DNA of 64,000 nt. Origin: Pseudoflavonifractor sp. An44. Lineage in GTDB: Bacteria > Bacillota > Clostridia > Oscillospirales > Oscillospiraceae. How positions within the stretch are numbered: the first letter of the stretch is position 1; each line of letters starts with the position of its first letter. The position numbers were made by a program, and so were the translations under genes. Below the pieces are notes generated by a model, which was not told where the DNA came from, ran no database searches, and saw only the letters and a list, made by a program, of their open reading frames with translations. The stretch is from NCBI RefSeq assembly GCF_002161675.1, contig NZ_NFIH01000008.1, positions 50,610 through 114,609 of the forward strand. Reading direction: 5' to 3'. This document shows positions 51,822 to 60,043 of this stretch, one piece after another.

Positions 51822-52865
51822 GTGATTCGATGGGAATGTGACTACGCCGAGGGGTGCCACCCCGCCCTTCTGGATGCCTTAACACGCACCAACATGGAGC
51901 AGACCCCCGGCTACGGGGTGGACGCGCACTGTGACCGGGCCCGGGGGCTCATCCGGGACTTGTGCCAGGCCCCGGAGGCTACGGTGGAGTTTTTGGTGGG
52001 GGGCACCCAGACCAACACCACCGTCATCGCCGCCGCTCTGCGGCCCCACCAGGGGGTGCTGTGCGCCCACACCGGCCACATCAACTGCCACGAGACCGGA
52101 GCCATTGAGTCCACCGGCCACAAGGTGCTCCCGCTCCCCTCGGAGGACGGGAAAATCACCGCCCAGCAGGTGCGGGCAGCGGTGGAGGCCCACTGGCAGG
52201 ATGCCACCCACGAGCATGTGGTGCAGCCGGGTATGGTGTACCTCTCCCACCCCACCGAGCAGGGCACCGTGTACACCGCCCAGGAGCTCACCGCCATCTC
52301 CCAGGTGTGCCGGGAATTTGGCCTCCCCCTCTTTGTGGACGGGGCCCGGCTGGCCTACGGCCTGGCCGCCGAGAAGAGCGTCACCCTCCCCCTGCTCTAT
52401 GAGCTGTGCGACGTGTTCTACCTGGGCGGCACCAAGGTGGGGGCCCTGTTCGGGGAGGCGGTGGTGATCTCCAACCCCGCCCTGGCCCGGGACTTCCGCT
52501 ACCTCATCAAGCAGCGGGGCGGGATGCTGGCCAAGGGCCGCCTGCTGGGGGTCCAGTTTGAGACCCTGCTGGAGGACGGCCTCTACTTCCGCCTGGGAGA
52601 AAACGGCGTGGAACAGGCCCGCAAGCTGTCCCAGGCCTTCCAGGCCAAGGGCTACCCAATGCGCTACGACTCCCCCACCAATCAGCTTTTCCCCGTTCTG
52701 CCCGATGCCCATCTGGCCAAGCTGGCAGACCGCCACGTCTGGTCCTTCTGGGAGAAGGTGGACGCAGACCACACCGCCGTGCGCTTTTGCACCAGCTGGT
52801 GCACCACACCGGAGCAGGCGGAGCAGCTGGCAGCGGATTTGAAAGGGTTGTCACAGCATCCATAA
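51822..52865 (+). CDS. Low-specificity threonine aldolase family (PLP)
   Basis: The 347-aa enzyme begins at GTG 51822 (GAAAGGGG upstream). It has CDYAEGCHPALLDAL and NMEQTPGYGVDAHCDRA at the start, FLVGGTQTNTTVIAAAL (PLP phosphate), HINCHETGAIESTGHKV, SHPTEQGTVYTAQEL, LFVDGARLAYGLAA and the PLP lysine K205 in YLGGTKVGALFGEA. These are the marks of beta-eliminating/threonine aldolases, which split L-threonine or L-allo-threonine into glycine and acetaldehyde. The exact stereochemical preference is not readable. A shared operon with rpsT is unlikely because a terminator lies between. Confidence 0.93.
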   Translation: MIRWECDYAEGCHPALLDALTRTNMEQTPGYGVDAHCDRARGLIRDLCQAPEATVEFLVGGTQTNTTVIAAALRPHQGVLCAHTGHINCHETGAIESTGHKVLPLPSEDGKITAQQVRAAVEAHWQDATHEHVVQPGMVYLSHPTEQGTVYTAQELTAISQVCREFGLPLFVDGARLAYGLAAEKSVTLPLLYELCDVFYLGGTKVGALFGEAVVISNPALARDFRYLIKQRGGMLAKGRLLGVQFETLLEDGLYFRLGENGVEQARKLSQAFQAKGYPMRYDSPTNQLFPVLPDAHLAKLADRHVWSFWEKVDADHTAVRFCTSWCTTPEQAEQLAADLKGLSQHP

Positions 52866-52886
52866 AGCCACAACCCCGCCTTCAAA

Positions 52887-53006
52887 TGAACAGTGAAAAG
52901 TGAATAATGAATAGTTATGGTGTGCCGCTTACAGCGGCACGGATTTCATGAGAAATGAAGACTTGAGGGCCAGCATTTTTCATTCTTCATTATTCGTTTT
53001 TCATTA
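52887..53006. repeat. GAATAATGAA palindromic repeat, copy ii
   Basis: Left end GTGAAAAGTGAATAATGAATAG, right end CATTCTTCATTATTCGTTTTTCATT. Centre: TATGGTGTGCCGC..GCGGCACGGATTT followed by CTTGAGGGCCAGCAT. Very like copy iii at 57064-57186. Confidence 0.78.
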
Positions 53007-53065
53007 ACCCAGATACAAAAAATCCCCCCGGTGTAAACCGAGGGGGATTTTTTGTATCTGGGTTA
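53007..53065. terminator. Long near-perfect palindrome at the pta stop
   Basis: AACCCAGATACAAAAAATCCCCC..GGGGGATTTTTTGTATCTGGGTT forms a stem of over 20 bp with a ~12-nt loop. It carries T6 runs on both strands and includes the pta stop codon. It would terminate both the aldolase and pta transcripts. Confidence 0.92.
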
Positions 53066-54037
53066 GGCCAGAGCGGCGGTGATGATGGCCATGGAATAGA
53101 CCTCCATGGCGTTGCAGCCACGGGACAGGTCGTTGATGGGGGCGTTCAGGCCCAGCAGGATGGGGCCGTAGGCGTCAAACTTCCCAAGGCGCTGCACCAT
53201 CTTGTAGCCGATGTTGCCGGCGGAGATGTTGGGGAAGATGAAGGTGTTGGCGTGGCCAGCCACGGGGGAGTCGGGGCACTTCAGGCCGCCCACGGCGGGG
53301 GACACGGCGGCGTCAAACTGCAGCTCGCCGTCCACGGCGAAGTCGGGGTTGGTGGCCAGCAGCTTCTCGGTGGCGTTGCGCATCTTGTCCACGTCGGGGC
53401 CCTTGCCGGAGCCCTTGGTGGAGTAGCTCAGCAGAGCCACCTTGGGGTCGATGCCAAACACCCGGGCGCAGTGGGCGCACTCCTGGGCAATCTCCACCAG
53501 ATCGTCCTCGCTGGGGTCGATGTTGATGGCGCAGTCGCCCATGGCCAGCACCTCGTTGGAGCCGATGGCGGCAGCCCGCACCATGATAAAGCAGGAGGAC
53601 ACGATCTTGTTGCCGGGCTTGGTCTTAATCAGCTGAAGGGCGGGGCGCACGGTGTCGGCGGTGGAGTAGGTGGCGCCGCCCAGCAGGCAGTCGGCCACGC
53701 CCATCTTCACCAGCATGGTGCCGAAGTAGTTGCCCTGGAGCAGCAGCTCCCGGCACTGCTCGGGGGTCATCTTACCCTTGCGCAGCTCCACCATGGCAGC
53801 CACCATTTCCTCCATCTTGTCGTACTTGGTGGGGTCCATGATGATAGCGCCGTTGATGTTGAAGCCGGTCTTTTCCGCGGCAACCTGCACCTCCTGCTCG
53901 TTGCCAATCAGAATGGGCTTGAGGAAGGTGGAGGACAGCAGACGGGCAGAGGCCTCCAGAATACGGGCGTCGGTGCCCTCGGTGAAGACGATGGTCTTGG
54001 GGCTGGCTTTCAGTTTTTCAATCAATTGACCAAACAT
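53063..54037 (-). CDS. pta: Phosphate acetyltransferase
   Basis: I start at the ATG at 54037 (GGAGGGAACCCAACTC); the frame continues to 54259 but only through a promoter-like region. The 324-aa short-form Pta has MFGQLIEKLKASPKTIVFTEGTDARILEA, GVADCLLGGATYSTADTVRPALQLI split across 130-155, VLAMGDCAINIDPSEDDLVEIA, LLSYSTKGSGKGPDVDKM and ELQFDAAVSP...NIGYKMVQRLGKFDAYGPIL. It interconverts acetyl-CoA and acetyl phosphate for acetate formation. No acetate kinase gene lies beside it. Confidence 0.95.
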   Translation of the reverse strand: MFGQLIEKLKASPKTIVFTEGTDARILEASARLLSSTFLKPILIGNEQEVQVAAEKTGFNINGAIIMDPTKYDKMEEMVAAMVELRKGKMTPEQCRELLLQGNYFGTMLVKMGVADCLLGGATYSTADTVRPALQLIKTKPGNKIVSSCFIMVRAAAIGSNEVLAMGDCAINIDPSEDDLVEIAQECAHCARVFGIDPKVALLSYSTKGSGKGPDVDKMRNATEKLLATNPDFAVDGELQFDAAVSPAVGGLKCPDSPVAGHANTFIFPNISAGNIGYKMVQRLGKFDAYGPILLGLNAPINDLSRGCNAMEVYSMAIITAALA

Positions 54038-54091
54038 GAGTTGGGTTCCCTCCATACAATACAAATTGTGTTCCGAGTCATATCGCCTATT

Positions 54092-54120
54092 AATGTAGCA
54101 CCATCCCAGCCAGATTGCAA
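54092..54120 (-). promoter_or_regulatory. Probable promoter of pta
   Basis: TTGCAA, 17 nt, TACATT on the minus strand, about 55 bp upstream of the start. Confidence 0.5.
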
Positions 54121-54286
54121 GGGTCTGGAAAGAGAAATGTAAAGCATTTGCAGAGTTTTGCCCGGATATTCTGACAATCTTTGTTAAAAAAATCTCAAAC
54201 AATGAAATTTGTCGCCCTACCATCCATATGGTGGAAAAGTACAAAAATACTCTGTGCAATTTTCCTCCTTCCGTGGGAACACCTTA

Positions 54287-54315
54287 TTTACATCTTGTAA
54301 TCACTTGGGTATACT
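54287..54315 (+). promoter_or_regulatory. Promoter of the XRE regulator gene
   Basis: TTTACA, 17 nt, TATACT, five of six at each hexamer, 40 bp before the start codon. Confidence 0.75.
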
Positions 54316-54355
54316 ATAAATAATGCGATTGGAGAACGAAAAGAGAGGGTATAAC

Positions 54356-55060
54356 ATGATCCATGCTGATTTTGCACGTTCTTTGTCCCTGTTACGGCAG
54401 GAAAAGGGAATCTCCCAGCGGCAGGCCGCCGGAGCGCTGGGCATCTCCCAGGCCCTGCTGTCCCACTACGAAAACGGGGTACGGGAGCCGGGACTGGCCT
54501 TTGTGGTGCGGGCCTGCGATTTTTACAATGTGTCCGCCGACTTTTTACTGGGCCGTACCTTGAGCCGGGACGGCACCACCATTCTGGACGTGGATACCCT
54601 CTTTGACGCCTCCGCCCAACCCGACAACCTGCTCAAGGGCTCGGTGATGGCCACCCTGTCCAAAAAGCTGGTGGTAAACTCGGTGGGGGTGCTCTTTGAC
54701 CTGCTGGGCAAGCTGGACAACAAAAAGGCCATTCGGGCGGCCACCAACTTTTTGTCCACCTCGGTGTATATCCTCTTCCGCCACCTGCGCCGCACCGGCT
54801 CAGACAGCGGAGACAGCCTGTTCTCGGTGCCCAAGGAGCAGTTCATGGCCGGTCTGCCCCGGGTGGACCTCATTCTCAACGAGGCGGATTACCTGGAGGC
54901 CCTGACCCAGAGCAAGGGCAAGCACAAATTCCCCGACATGTCCCACGACCAGATGATGGACAACTATCCGGGCACCTATCAGTCCCTGCTGCAAATCATC
55001 CACGCCTGTGGCGAACGGCTCAACGGCGACATGAAGAGCCACCGAGATCGGGTAAAATAA
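54356..55060 (+). CDS. XRE-family transcriptional regulator
   Basis: The ATG at 54356 follows AGAGAGGGTATAAC. Of 234 aa, residues 4-65 are a Cro/C1 helix-turn-helix ([47 protein letters not shown]). The remaining ~165 residues are mainly helical, with an unusual [21 protein letters not shown] stretch and no named domain. It lies 61 bp before lepA in the same direction and may be cotranscribed with it. Targets are unknown. Confidence 0.88.
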   Translation: MIHADFARSLSLLRQEKGISQRQAAGALGISQALLSHYENGVREPGLAFVVRACDFYNVSADFLLGRTLSRDGTTILDVDTLFDASAQPDNLLKGSVMATLSKKLVVNSVGVLFDLLGKLDNKKAIRAATNFLSTSVYILFRHLRRTGSDSGDSLFSVPKEQFMAGLPRVDLILNEADYLEALTQSKGKHKFPDMSHDQMMDNYPGTYQSLLQIIHACGERLNGDMKSHRDRVK

Positions 55061-55121
55061 TTCGTTTTGTCAGCACCGCCCACGGGGGCGGCCTGTCATC
55101 CCAGGGAGGAGCGATACCAAT

Positions 55122-56930
55122 ATGACCAAACAAGATCACATTCGCAATTTTTCCATCATCGCCCACATTGACCACGGCAAATCCACCCTGTCGGACCGCA
55201 TGATTGAGATCTGCGGCGCGGTGGAGCAGCGGCAGATGGAGTCCCAGCTGCTGGACAACATGGACCTGGAGCGGGAGCGCGGCATCACCATCAAGGCCCG
55301 TGCCGTGCGCATGGACTACACCGCCGACAACGGGGAGACCTACTGCCTCAACCTCATTGACACCCCGGGCCACGTGGACTTCAACTACGAGGTCTCCCGC
55401 TCTCTGGCCGCCTGTGAGGGTGCGGTGCTGGTGGTGGACGCCGCCCAGGGCGTGGAGGCCCAGACCCTGGCCAACACCTATCTGGCCCTGGACCACGACC
55501 TGGAGATTCGCCCGGTGCTCAATAAAATCGACCTGCCCGCCGCCGACCCCCACCGGGTCAAGCAGGAGATCGAGGACATCATCGGCCTGCCCGCCATGGA
55601 CGCCCCCGAAATCTCCGCCAAGATGGGCCTGAACATCCGCTCCGTGCTGGAGGACATTGTCCACAACGTCCCCGCCCCCACCGGCGACCCCAAGGCCCCG
55701 CTGAAGGCCCTCATCTTCGACAGCCAGTATGACCCCTATCTGGGCGTCATCGTGTACTTCCGTGTCATGGAGGGCACCATCCGCCCGGGGATGAAGGTGC
55801 GGCTGATGGCCTCCGGAGTGGAGCACACCGTGCTGGAGTGCGGCTACCTGCGCCCCCTGGGAATGGAGGCCGCCAAGGAGCTGTCCGCCGGAGAGGTCGG
55901 CTACTTCACCGCCTCCATCAAGAACGTGAAGGACACCCGGGTGGGCGACACCATCACTGAGGCCACCAACCCCACCGCCGAGGCTCTGCCCGGCTACCGC
56001 CCGGTGCAGCCCATGGTGTACTGCGGTGTGTACACCGAGGACGGCTCCAAGTACCCCGACCTCCGGGACGCCCTGGACAAGTTGCAGCTCAACGACGCCT
56101 CCCTGTCCTTTGAGCCGGAGTCCTCCATCGCTCTGGGCTTTGGCTTCCGCTGCGGCTTCTTGGGCATGCTCCACATGGAGATCATCCAGGAGCGTCTGGA
56201 GCGGGAGTTTGATTTGGACCTCATCACCACCCTGCCCTCCGTCATCTACGAGGTCACCAAGACCGACGGCACCGTGGTGCGGGTGGACAACCCCCACAAC
56301 TACCCCAACCCCGGCACCATCGCCGAGGCCCGGGAGCCCTACGTCAACGTGTCCATCATTGCGCCCCCCGACTATGTGGGCAACATCATGCCCCTGTGCC
56401 AGGATCGCCGGGGCGAGTACAAGGACATGCAGTATTTGGACACCAACCTGGTGGAAATCCACTACCTGATGCCCCTCAACGAGATCATCTACGACTTCTT
56501 CGACACCCTGAAGGCCCGCACCAAGGGCTACGCCTCCCTGGACTACGAGCTGGCCGACTACCGGCCCTCCGACCTAGTGAAGGTGGACCTGCTCCTCAAC
56601 GGCGACCAGGTGGACGCCCTGTCCTTCATTGCCCACCGGGACAAGGCCTATAAGCGGGCCCGTCGGATCTGCGAGAAGCTCAAGGAGAACATCCCCCGCC
56701 AGATGTTCGAGATTCCCATCCAGGCCGCCATCGGCGGCAAGGTCATCGCCCGTGAGACCATCAAGGCCCTGCGTAAGGACGTGCTGGCCAAGTGCTACGG
56801 CGGCGACATCACCCGAAAGAAGAAGCTGCTGGAGAAGCAGAAGGAAGGCAAAAAGAAAATGCGGAGTTTGGGTACGGTGCAGATGCCCTCCGAGGCGTTT
56901 ATGGCAGTACTCAAGTTGGACGAGGAATAA
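55122..56930 (+). CDS. lepA: Elongation factor 4 (LepA)
   Basis: The 602-aa GTPase has G1 [10 protein letters not shown]2 [10 protein letters not shown]3 DTPGHVDF, G4 NKIDLP and then EF-G-like domains II and III. The LepA-specific C-terminal domain carries [20 protein letters not shown] and ends AVLKLDEE. It helps stalled or mis-translocated ribosomes. GGGAGGAGCGATACCAAT precedes the ATG. The last 28 bp (including the stop) are repeated 115 bp further on, see 57018-57045. Confidence 0.97.
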   Translation: MTKQDHIRNFSIIAHIDHGKSTLSDRMIEICGAVEQRQMESQLLDNMDLERERGITIKARAVRMDYTADNGETYCLNLIDTPGHVDFNYEVSRSLAACEGAVLVVDAAQGVEAQTLANTYLALDHDLEIRPVLNKIDLPAADPHRVKQEIEDIIGLPAMDAPEISAKMGLNIRSVLEDIVHNVPAPTGDPKAPLKALIFDSQYDPYLGVIVYFRVMEGTIRPGMKVRLMASGVEHTVLECGYLRPLGMEAAKELSAGEVGYFTASIKNVKDTRVGDTITEATNPTAEALPGYRPVQPMVYCGVYTEDGSKYPDLRDALDKLQLNDASLSFEPESSIALGFGFRCGFLGMLHMEIIQERLEREFDLDLITTLPSVIYEVTKTDGTVVRVDNPHNYPNPGTIAEAREPYVNVSIIAPPDYVGNIMPLCQDRRGEYKDMQYLDTNLVEIHYLMPLNEIIYDFFDTLKARTKGYASLDYELADYRPSDLVKVDLLLNGDQVDALSFIAHRDKAYKRARRICEKLKENIPRQMFEIPIQAAIGGKVIARETIKALRKDVLAKCYGGDITRKKKLLEKQKEGKKKMRSLGTVQMPSEAFMAVLKLDEE

Positions 56931-57017
56931 GGGTCCACGATGGTTCCCCTCCGGCGGCATAGCCGCCGGAGCTTCCGCTAAATCTGTGCCACTGGCACAG
57001 ATTCTTCACGCTACAGT

Positions 57018-57045
57018 GGCGGTACTCAAGTTGGACGAGGAGTAA
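57018..57045 (+). repeat. Second copy of the lepA 3' end
   Basis: GGCGGTACTCAAGTTGGACG..TAA matches lepA's last 28 bp (56903-56930) at 26 positions, stop codon included. Between the copies lie two hairpins (CTCCGGCGGC..GCCGCCGGAG and ATCTGTGCCA..TGGCACAGAT). Confidence 0.88.
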
Positions 57046-57063
57046 AAACTGCGCACATTGTGC

Positions 57064-57186
57064 AAATGAAGAATGAATAGCGAATCATGAATAATTATGG
57101 TGTGCCGCATAGCGGCACAGATTATCATTCGAAGCAGAGGCTTGAGGGCCTGCATTCTTCACTTTTCATTAATCATTTTTCATTGC
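57064..57186. repeat. GAATAATGAA palindromic repeat, copy iii
   Basis: Left end AATGAAGAATGAATAG, right end CATTCTTCACTTTTCATTAATC. Centre: TATGGTGTGCCGC-AT-GCGGCACAGATT and CTTGAGGGCCTGCATT. Confidence 0.78.
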
Positions 57187-57217
57187 CCCTTTGTCTCTCT
57201 GCGGGAGACAAAGGGGC
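57185..57217 (+). terminator. Strong hairpin closing the lepA unit
   Basis: GCCCCTTTGTCTC / GAGACAAAGGGGC perfect 13-bp stem without a T run, 11 bp before the next -35. Confidence 0.6.
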
Positions 57218-57227
57218 AGAATTCCTC

Positions 57228-57256
57228 TTGACAGATTGCACAGTTCCATTTACAAT
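57228..57256 (+). promoter_or_regulatory. Strong promoter upstream of rny
   Basis: TTGACA, 17 nt, TACAAT: consensus -35 and five of six at -10, the best promoter in the window. Transcription should begin near 57263. Confidence 0.88.
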
Positions 57257-57262
57257 AGCAGG

Positions 57263-57403
57263 AGATAATTTTGGAAAACCGGGCGAGACATCGCCTGTTT
57301 GAGGAATTGCTGCACCCTGTTGGATTCGGGTGCTTTCATATATGTACGTTGGCAAGCTATATGACACTCAAATACTGCGCCCAAATTGGGTGGGCGGTTT
57401 TTC
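57263..57403 (+). ncRNA. Candidate structured RNA or leader with its own terminator
   Basis: The ~140-nt segment between the strong promoter and a terminator can fold as a hairpin GGGCGA/TCGCCT, then a three-way junction. The closing stem is TGTTTGAG/CTCAAATA, with arms GCACCC/GGGTGC and TCATATA/TATATGA. It ends in CGCCC..GGGCG-GTTTTT, an intrinsic terminator, and early AATTTTGG can pair instead with CCAAATT of that terminator. It therefore looks like an independent small RNA or an attenuator of rny. I do not recognise a known riboswitch class. Confidence 0.55.
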
Positions 57404-57493
57404 GATTATCGCGGTGTGCCCTGTGGGTGCATCGCGTCTTATTTTGGCTTTTTGTTGTAAAAAATCTAAAAACAAGGAGGTGTGGGAACATTC

Positions 57494-59053
57494 ATGAACG
57501 TAAACATTGTTGTTGTTGTGATTGCGGTGCTGGTGGCTCTGGTCATTGGCGGAGGCGTTGGCATCGCTGTGGGCTATAACCGGCGCAAGGCCGTGGCCGA
57601 GCGTGAGATCGGCTCTGCGGAGGAGGAGGCCCGTCGTGTCATCAACGAGGCCATCAAGAGCGCAGAGAGCAAGAAGCGTGAGGCCACCGTGGAGGCCAAA
57701 GAGGAAATCCTCAAGGCCCGCAACGAGTTTGAGAAAGAAGTCAAGGACCGCCGCAGTGAGCTCCAGCACCAGGAGAAGCGCCTGAACCAGAAGGAAGAGA
57801 ACCTGGACCGCAAGATGGAGAACCTGGAGCGCAAGGAGGACGTGCTGGCCGCTCGCAGCGCCGAGCTGGACCAGGACCGTGCGGAACTGGACACCATCAA
57901 GGAGCGTCAGACCCAGCTGCTGGAGCAGATCTCCGGCCTGACGTGCGAGGAGGCCAAGCGCTACCTCATGGAACAGCTGGAGGAGGAGGTCACCCACGAG
58001 GAGGCCCTGAAGATCAAGGAGATTCAGGCCCGCTTCAAGGAGGAGGCCGACACCTACGCCCGGGAGCAGATCGCCCTGGCCATCCAGCGCTGTGCCGCCG
58101 ACCACGTGGCCGAGGCCACCGTGTCCGTGGTGCCCCTGCCCAACGACGAGATGAAGGGCCGCATCATCGGCCGTGAGGGCCGCAACATCCGTACCCTGGA
58201 GACCATGACCGGGGTGGATCTCATCATCGACGACACCCCCGAGGCCATCACCGTGTCCTGCTTCGACCCGGTGCGCCGGGAAATTGCCCGTCTGGCCCTG
58301 GAAAAGCTGATTCTGGACGGCCGCATCCACCCCACTCGCATCGAGGAGATGGTGGAGAAGGCCAAGCGCGAGGTGGACGCCACCATCAAGGCCGAGGGCG
58401 AGCGCGCCGTGTTCGAGACCAACGTCCACGGTCTGTCCCCCGAGCTGGTGAAGCTGCTGGGCCGCCAGCGCTACCGCACCAGCTACGGCCAGAACGTGCT
58501 CAACCACTCCATCGAGGTGGCTCTGCTGGCTGGTCTGCTGGCCGCCGAGATCGGCGCCGACGTCAACCAGGCCAAGCGGGCCGGACTGCTCCACGACCTG
58601 GGCAAGTCCATTGACCACGAGGTGGAGGGCTCCCACGTGCAGATTGGCGTGGAGCTGGCCCGGAAGTACCGGGAGAGCGAGGCCGTCATCCACGCCATCG
58701 AGGCCCACCACGGCGATGTGGAGGCCAAGACCATCGTGGCCTGCCTGGTGCAGGCGGCCGACGCCATTTCCGCCGCCCGTCCCGGCGCCCGGAAAGAGAA
58801 TGTGGAGTACTACATCAAGCGTCTGGAGAAGCTGGAAGAGCTGTCCTCCTCCTTCCCCGGAGTGGACAAGGCTTACGCCATCCAGGCCGGACGCGAGGTG
58901 CGGGTGATGATCAAGCCCGAGGAAGTCTCCGAGGACCGCATGGTCATTCTCGCCCGGGAGATCGCCAAGAAGATCGAGGACGAGCTGGAGTACCCCGGCC
59001 AGATCAAGGTCAACCTGATTCGGGAGACCAAAGCCATCGAGTACGCCAAATAA
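57494..59053 (+). CDS. rny: Ribonuclease Y
   Basis: The ATG at 57494 has AAGGAGGTG 11 bases upstream; a GTG at 57482 lies in that site. The 519-aa protein has an N-terminal membrane span ([22 protein letters not shown]), a long charged coiled coil (about 30-200), a KH domain ([17 protein letters not shown]) and an HD domain ([17 protein letters not shown], His-Asp near 366-367). It is the membrane endonuclease that starts mRNA decay in many Bacillota. A long leader with an internal terminator suggests control of its own synthesis. A terminator follows. Confidence 0.97.
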   Translation: MNVNIVVVVIAVLVALVIGGGVGIAVGYNRRKAVAEREIGSAEEEARRVINEAIKSAESKKREATVEAKEEILKARNEFEKEVKDRRSELQHQEKRLNQKEENLDRKMENLERKEDVLAARSAELDQDRAELDTIKERQTQLLEQISGLTCEEAKRYLMEQLEEEVTHEEALKIKEIQARFKEEADTYAREQIALAIQRCAADHVAEATVSVVPLPNDEMKGRIIGREGRNIRTLETMTGVDLIIDDTPEAITVSCFDPVRREIARLALEKLILDGRIHPTRIEEMVEKAKREVDATIKAEGERAVFETNVHGLSPELVKLLGRQRYRTSYGQNVLNHSIEVALLAGLLAAEIGADVNQAKRAGLLHDLGKSIDHEVEGSHVQIGVELARKYRESEAVIHAIEAHHGDVEAKTIVACLVQAADAISAARPGARKENVEYYIKRLEKLEELSSSFPGVDKAYAIQAGREVRVMIKPEEVSEDRMVILAREIAKKIEDELEYPGQIKVNLIRETKAIEYAK

Positions 59054-59066
59054 TAGAGACTCATTT

Positions 59067-59099
59067 GCCGCCGCAGCGATACGCTGCGGCGGCTTTTTT
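59067..59099 (+). terminator. Terminator of rny
   Basis: GCCGCCGCAGCG / CGCTGCGGCGGC 12-bp stem with T6, 14 bp past the stop. Confidence 0.93.
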
Positions 59100-59154
59100 G
59101 TGTCCTATTATGATAGATTGCCCTCCTCCTTTTTCCGTTCCAGCCCTCCGGCCT

Positions 59155-59846
59155 GGTGGGGACGCTCCGCTGGGCCCGATTTCTCTCCGATGAGAAATCG
59201 GGGAAAGAATCGCCAAAGGCGGGGCCTTCCCCCGCCTTGTGGAATCCACCCCGCGGTACTGGGAGTCCCTGCGTCCTCCTTGTTTCGGCCCTGGACTGGT
59301 TCCTGTCACATAGATGGCGTAGACATTCTGAGGGTGGTACCTGCTCCTCTGTATGTTGGTACTTCTATTCCCAGGGCCTCACCTTGGTGAGCCGCTGTTC
59401 CCAGCGGTCGGAAGCTTGGCAGCGCAGTTCTTGGAGGGCTTGGCACAAAAAACCCATAAAAATTGCGCATTTCTTGCGTTGCTGGGCGTAGGGGAGGGGC
59501 TTGCCCCTCCCGAATTCCCCAGGGCAATTCCAGGGTAGCCACGGGCCGGGCAAGCCACGGCCCCTACCACAGCACCACAGGAAGTGCGGCAAAACTCCCG
59601 GCGGCGGGAACGCCGCTTCTCCAAGGTAGGCCCGGAGGTGGAAATCGCCTGGCGATAGGGCCAGCTGCCCAGAGTGGCCTGGTGTGGTGGCAGAACTAGG
59701 CGCCACAGCAAGGGTGACGGGCCGAATTTAGACTTGACGCAGGTCCAGCTTCGTACCCCAGGGAGGTCCTTAGGGGGGAACGCCCTAAGTGGCTTTTCGT
59801 CCATTTTGGCCACTCAAAATGGACCCCAGCGGAGCGCGTCTCCCCT
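59155..59846 (+). repeat. Dispersed ~510-bp hairpin element, copy 7, interrupted
   Basis: Ends are GGTGGGGACGCTCCGCTGGG and CCCCAGCGGAGCGCGTCTCC. Arms are CCCGATTTCTC/GAGAAATCGGG and CCATTTTGG/TCAAAATGG. Relative to the other copies there is an insert of about 180 bp (about 59405-59598), between GCTGTTCCCAGC and CGGCGGGAACGCC, that contains the 80-bp MITE-like element. Without it the core would be about 510 bp. Confidence 0.87.
59488..59567 (+). mobile_element. 80-bp MITE-like element, copy b, inside repeat copy 7
   Basis: Same length and ends as 16595-16674 (GTAGGGGAGGGGCTTGCCC ... GGGCAAGCCACGGCCCCTAC). Outer bases on both sides form a second inverted pair (TTGCGCA-type / TGCGGCAA). Its presence in only one copy of the larger repeat shows that it moved in later. 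It encodes no protein and would depend on a transposase encoded elsewhere. Confidence 0.7.
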
Positions 59847-60043
59847 CTCCAGGGGAGCAAGGCTGCGCCGCACATACGGGAGAAGTTGGGGGCTGTTGCC
59901 CCCAACATATGAAAATTTTACATTCCCTTGATGGGACTTTGATGGAAAGGCACCCGTACATGTCGTTATACTGTGGGAGCGTCTGAAGAAATCTGAGAGA
60001 TGGGGCTTGCATCGCCCCGCACAACAAAGAGGGAGGAAACCAA

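Noticed and set aside
57018..57045. att site of an integrated island at lepA
   Set aside because: Only 87 bp separate the two copies and no integrase or cargo is present, so an island cannot be claimed. The duplication is kept as a finding.
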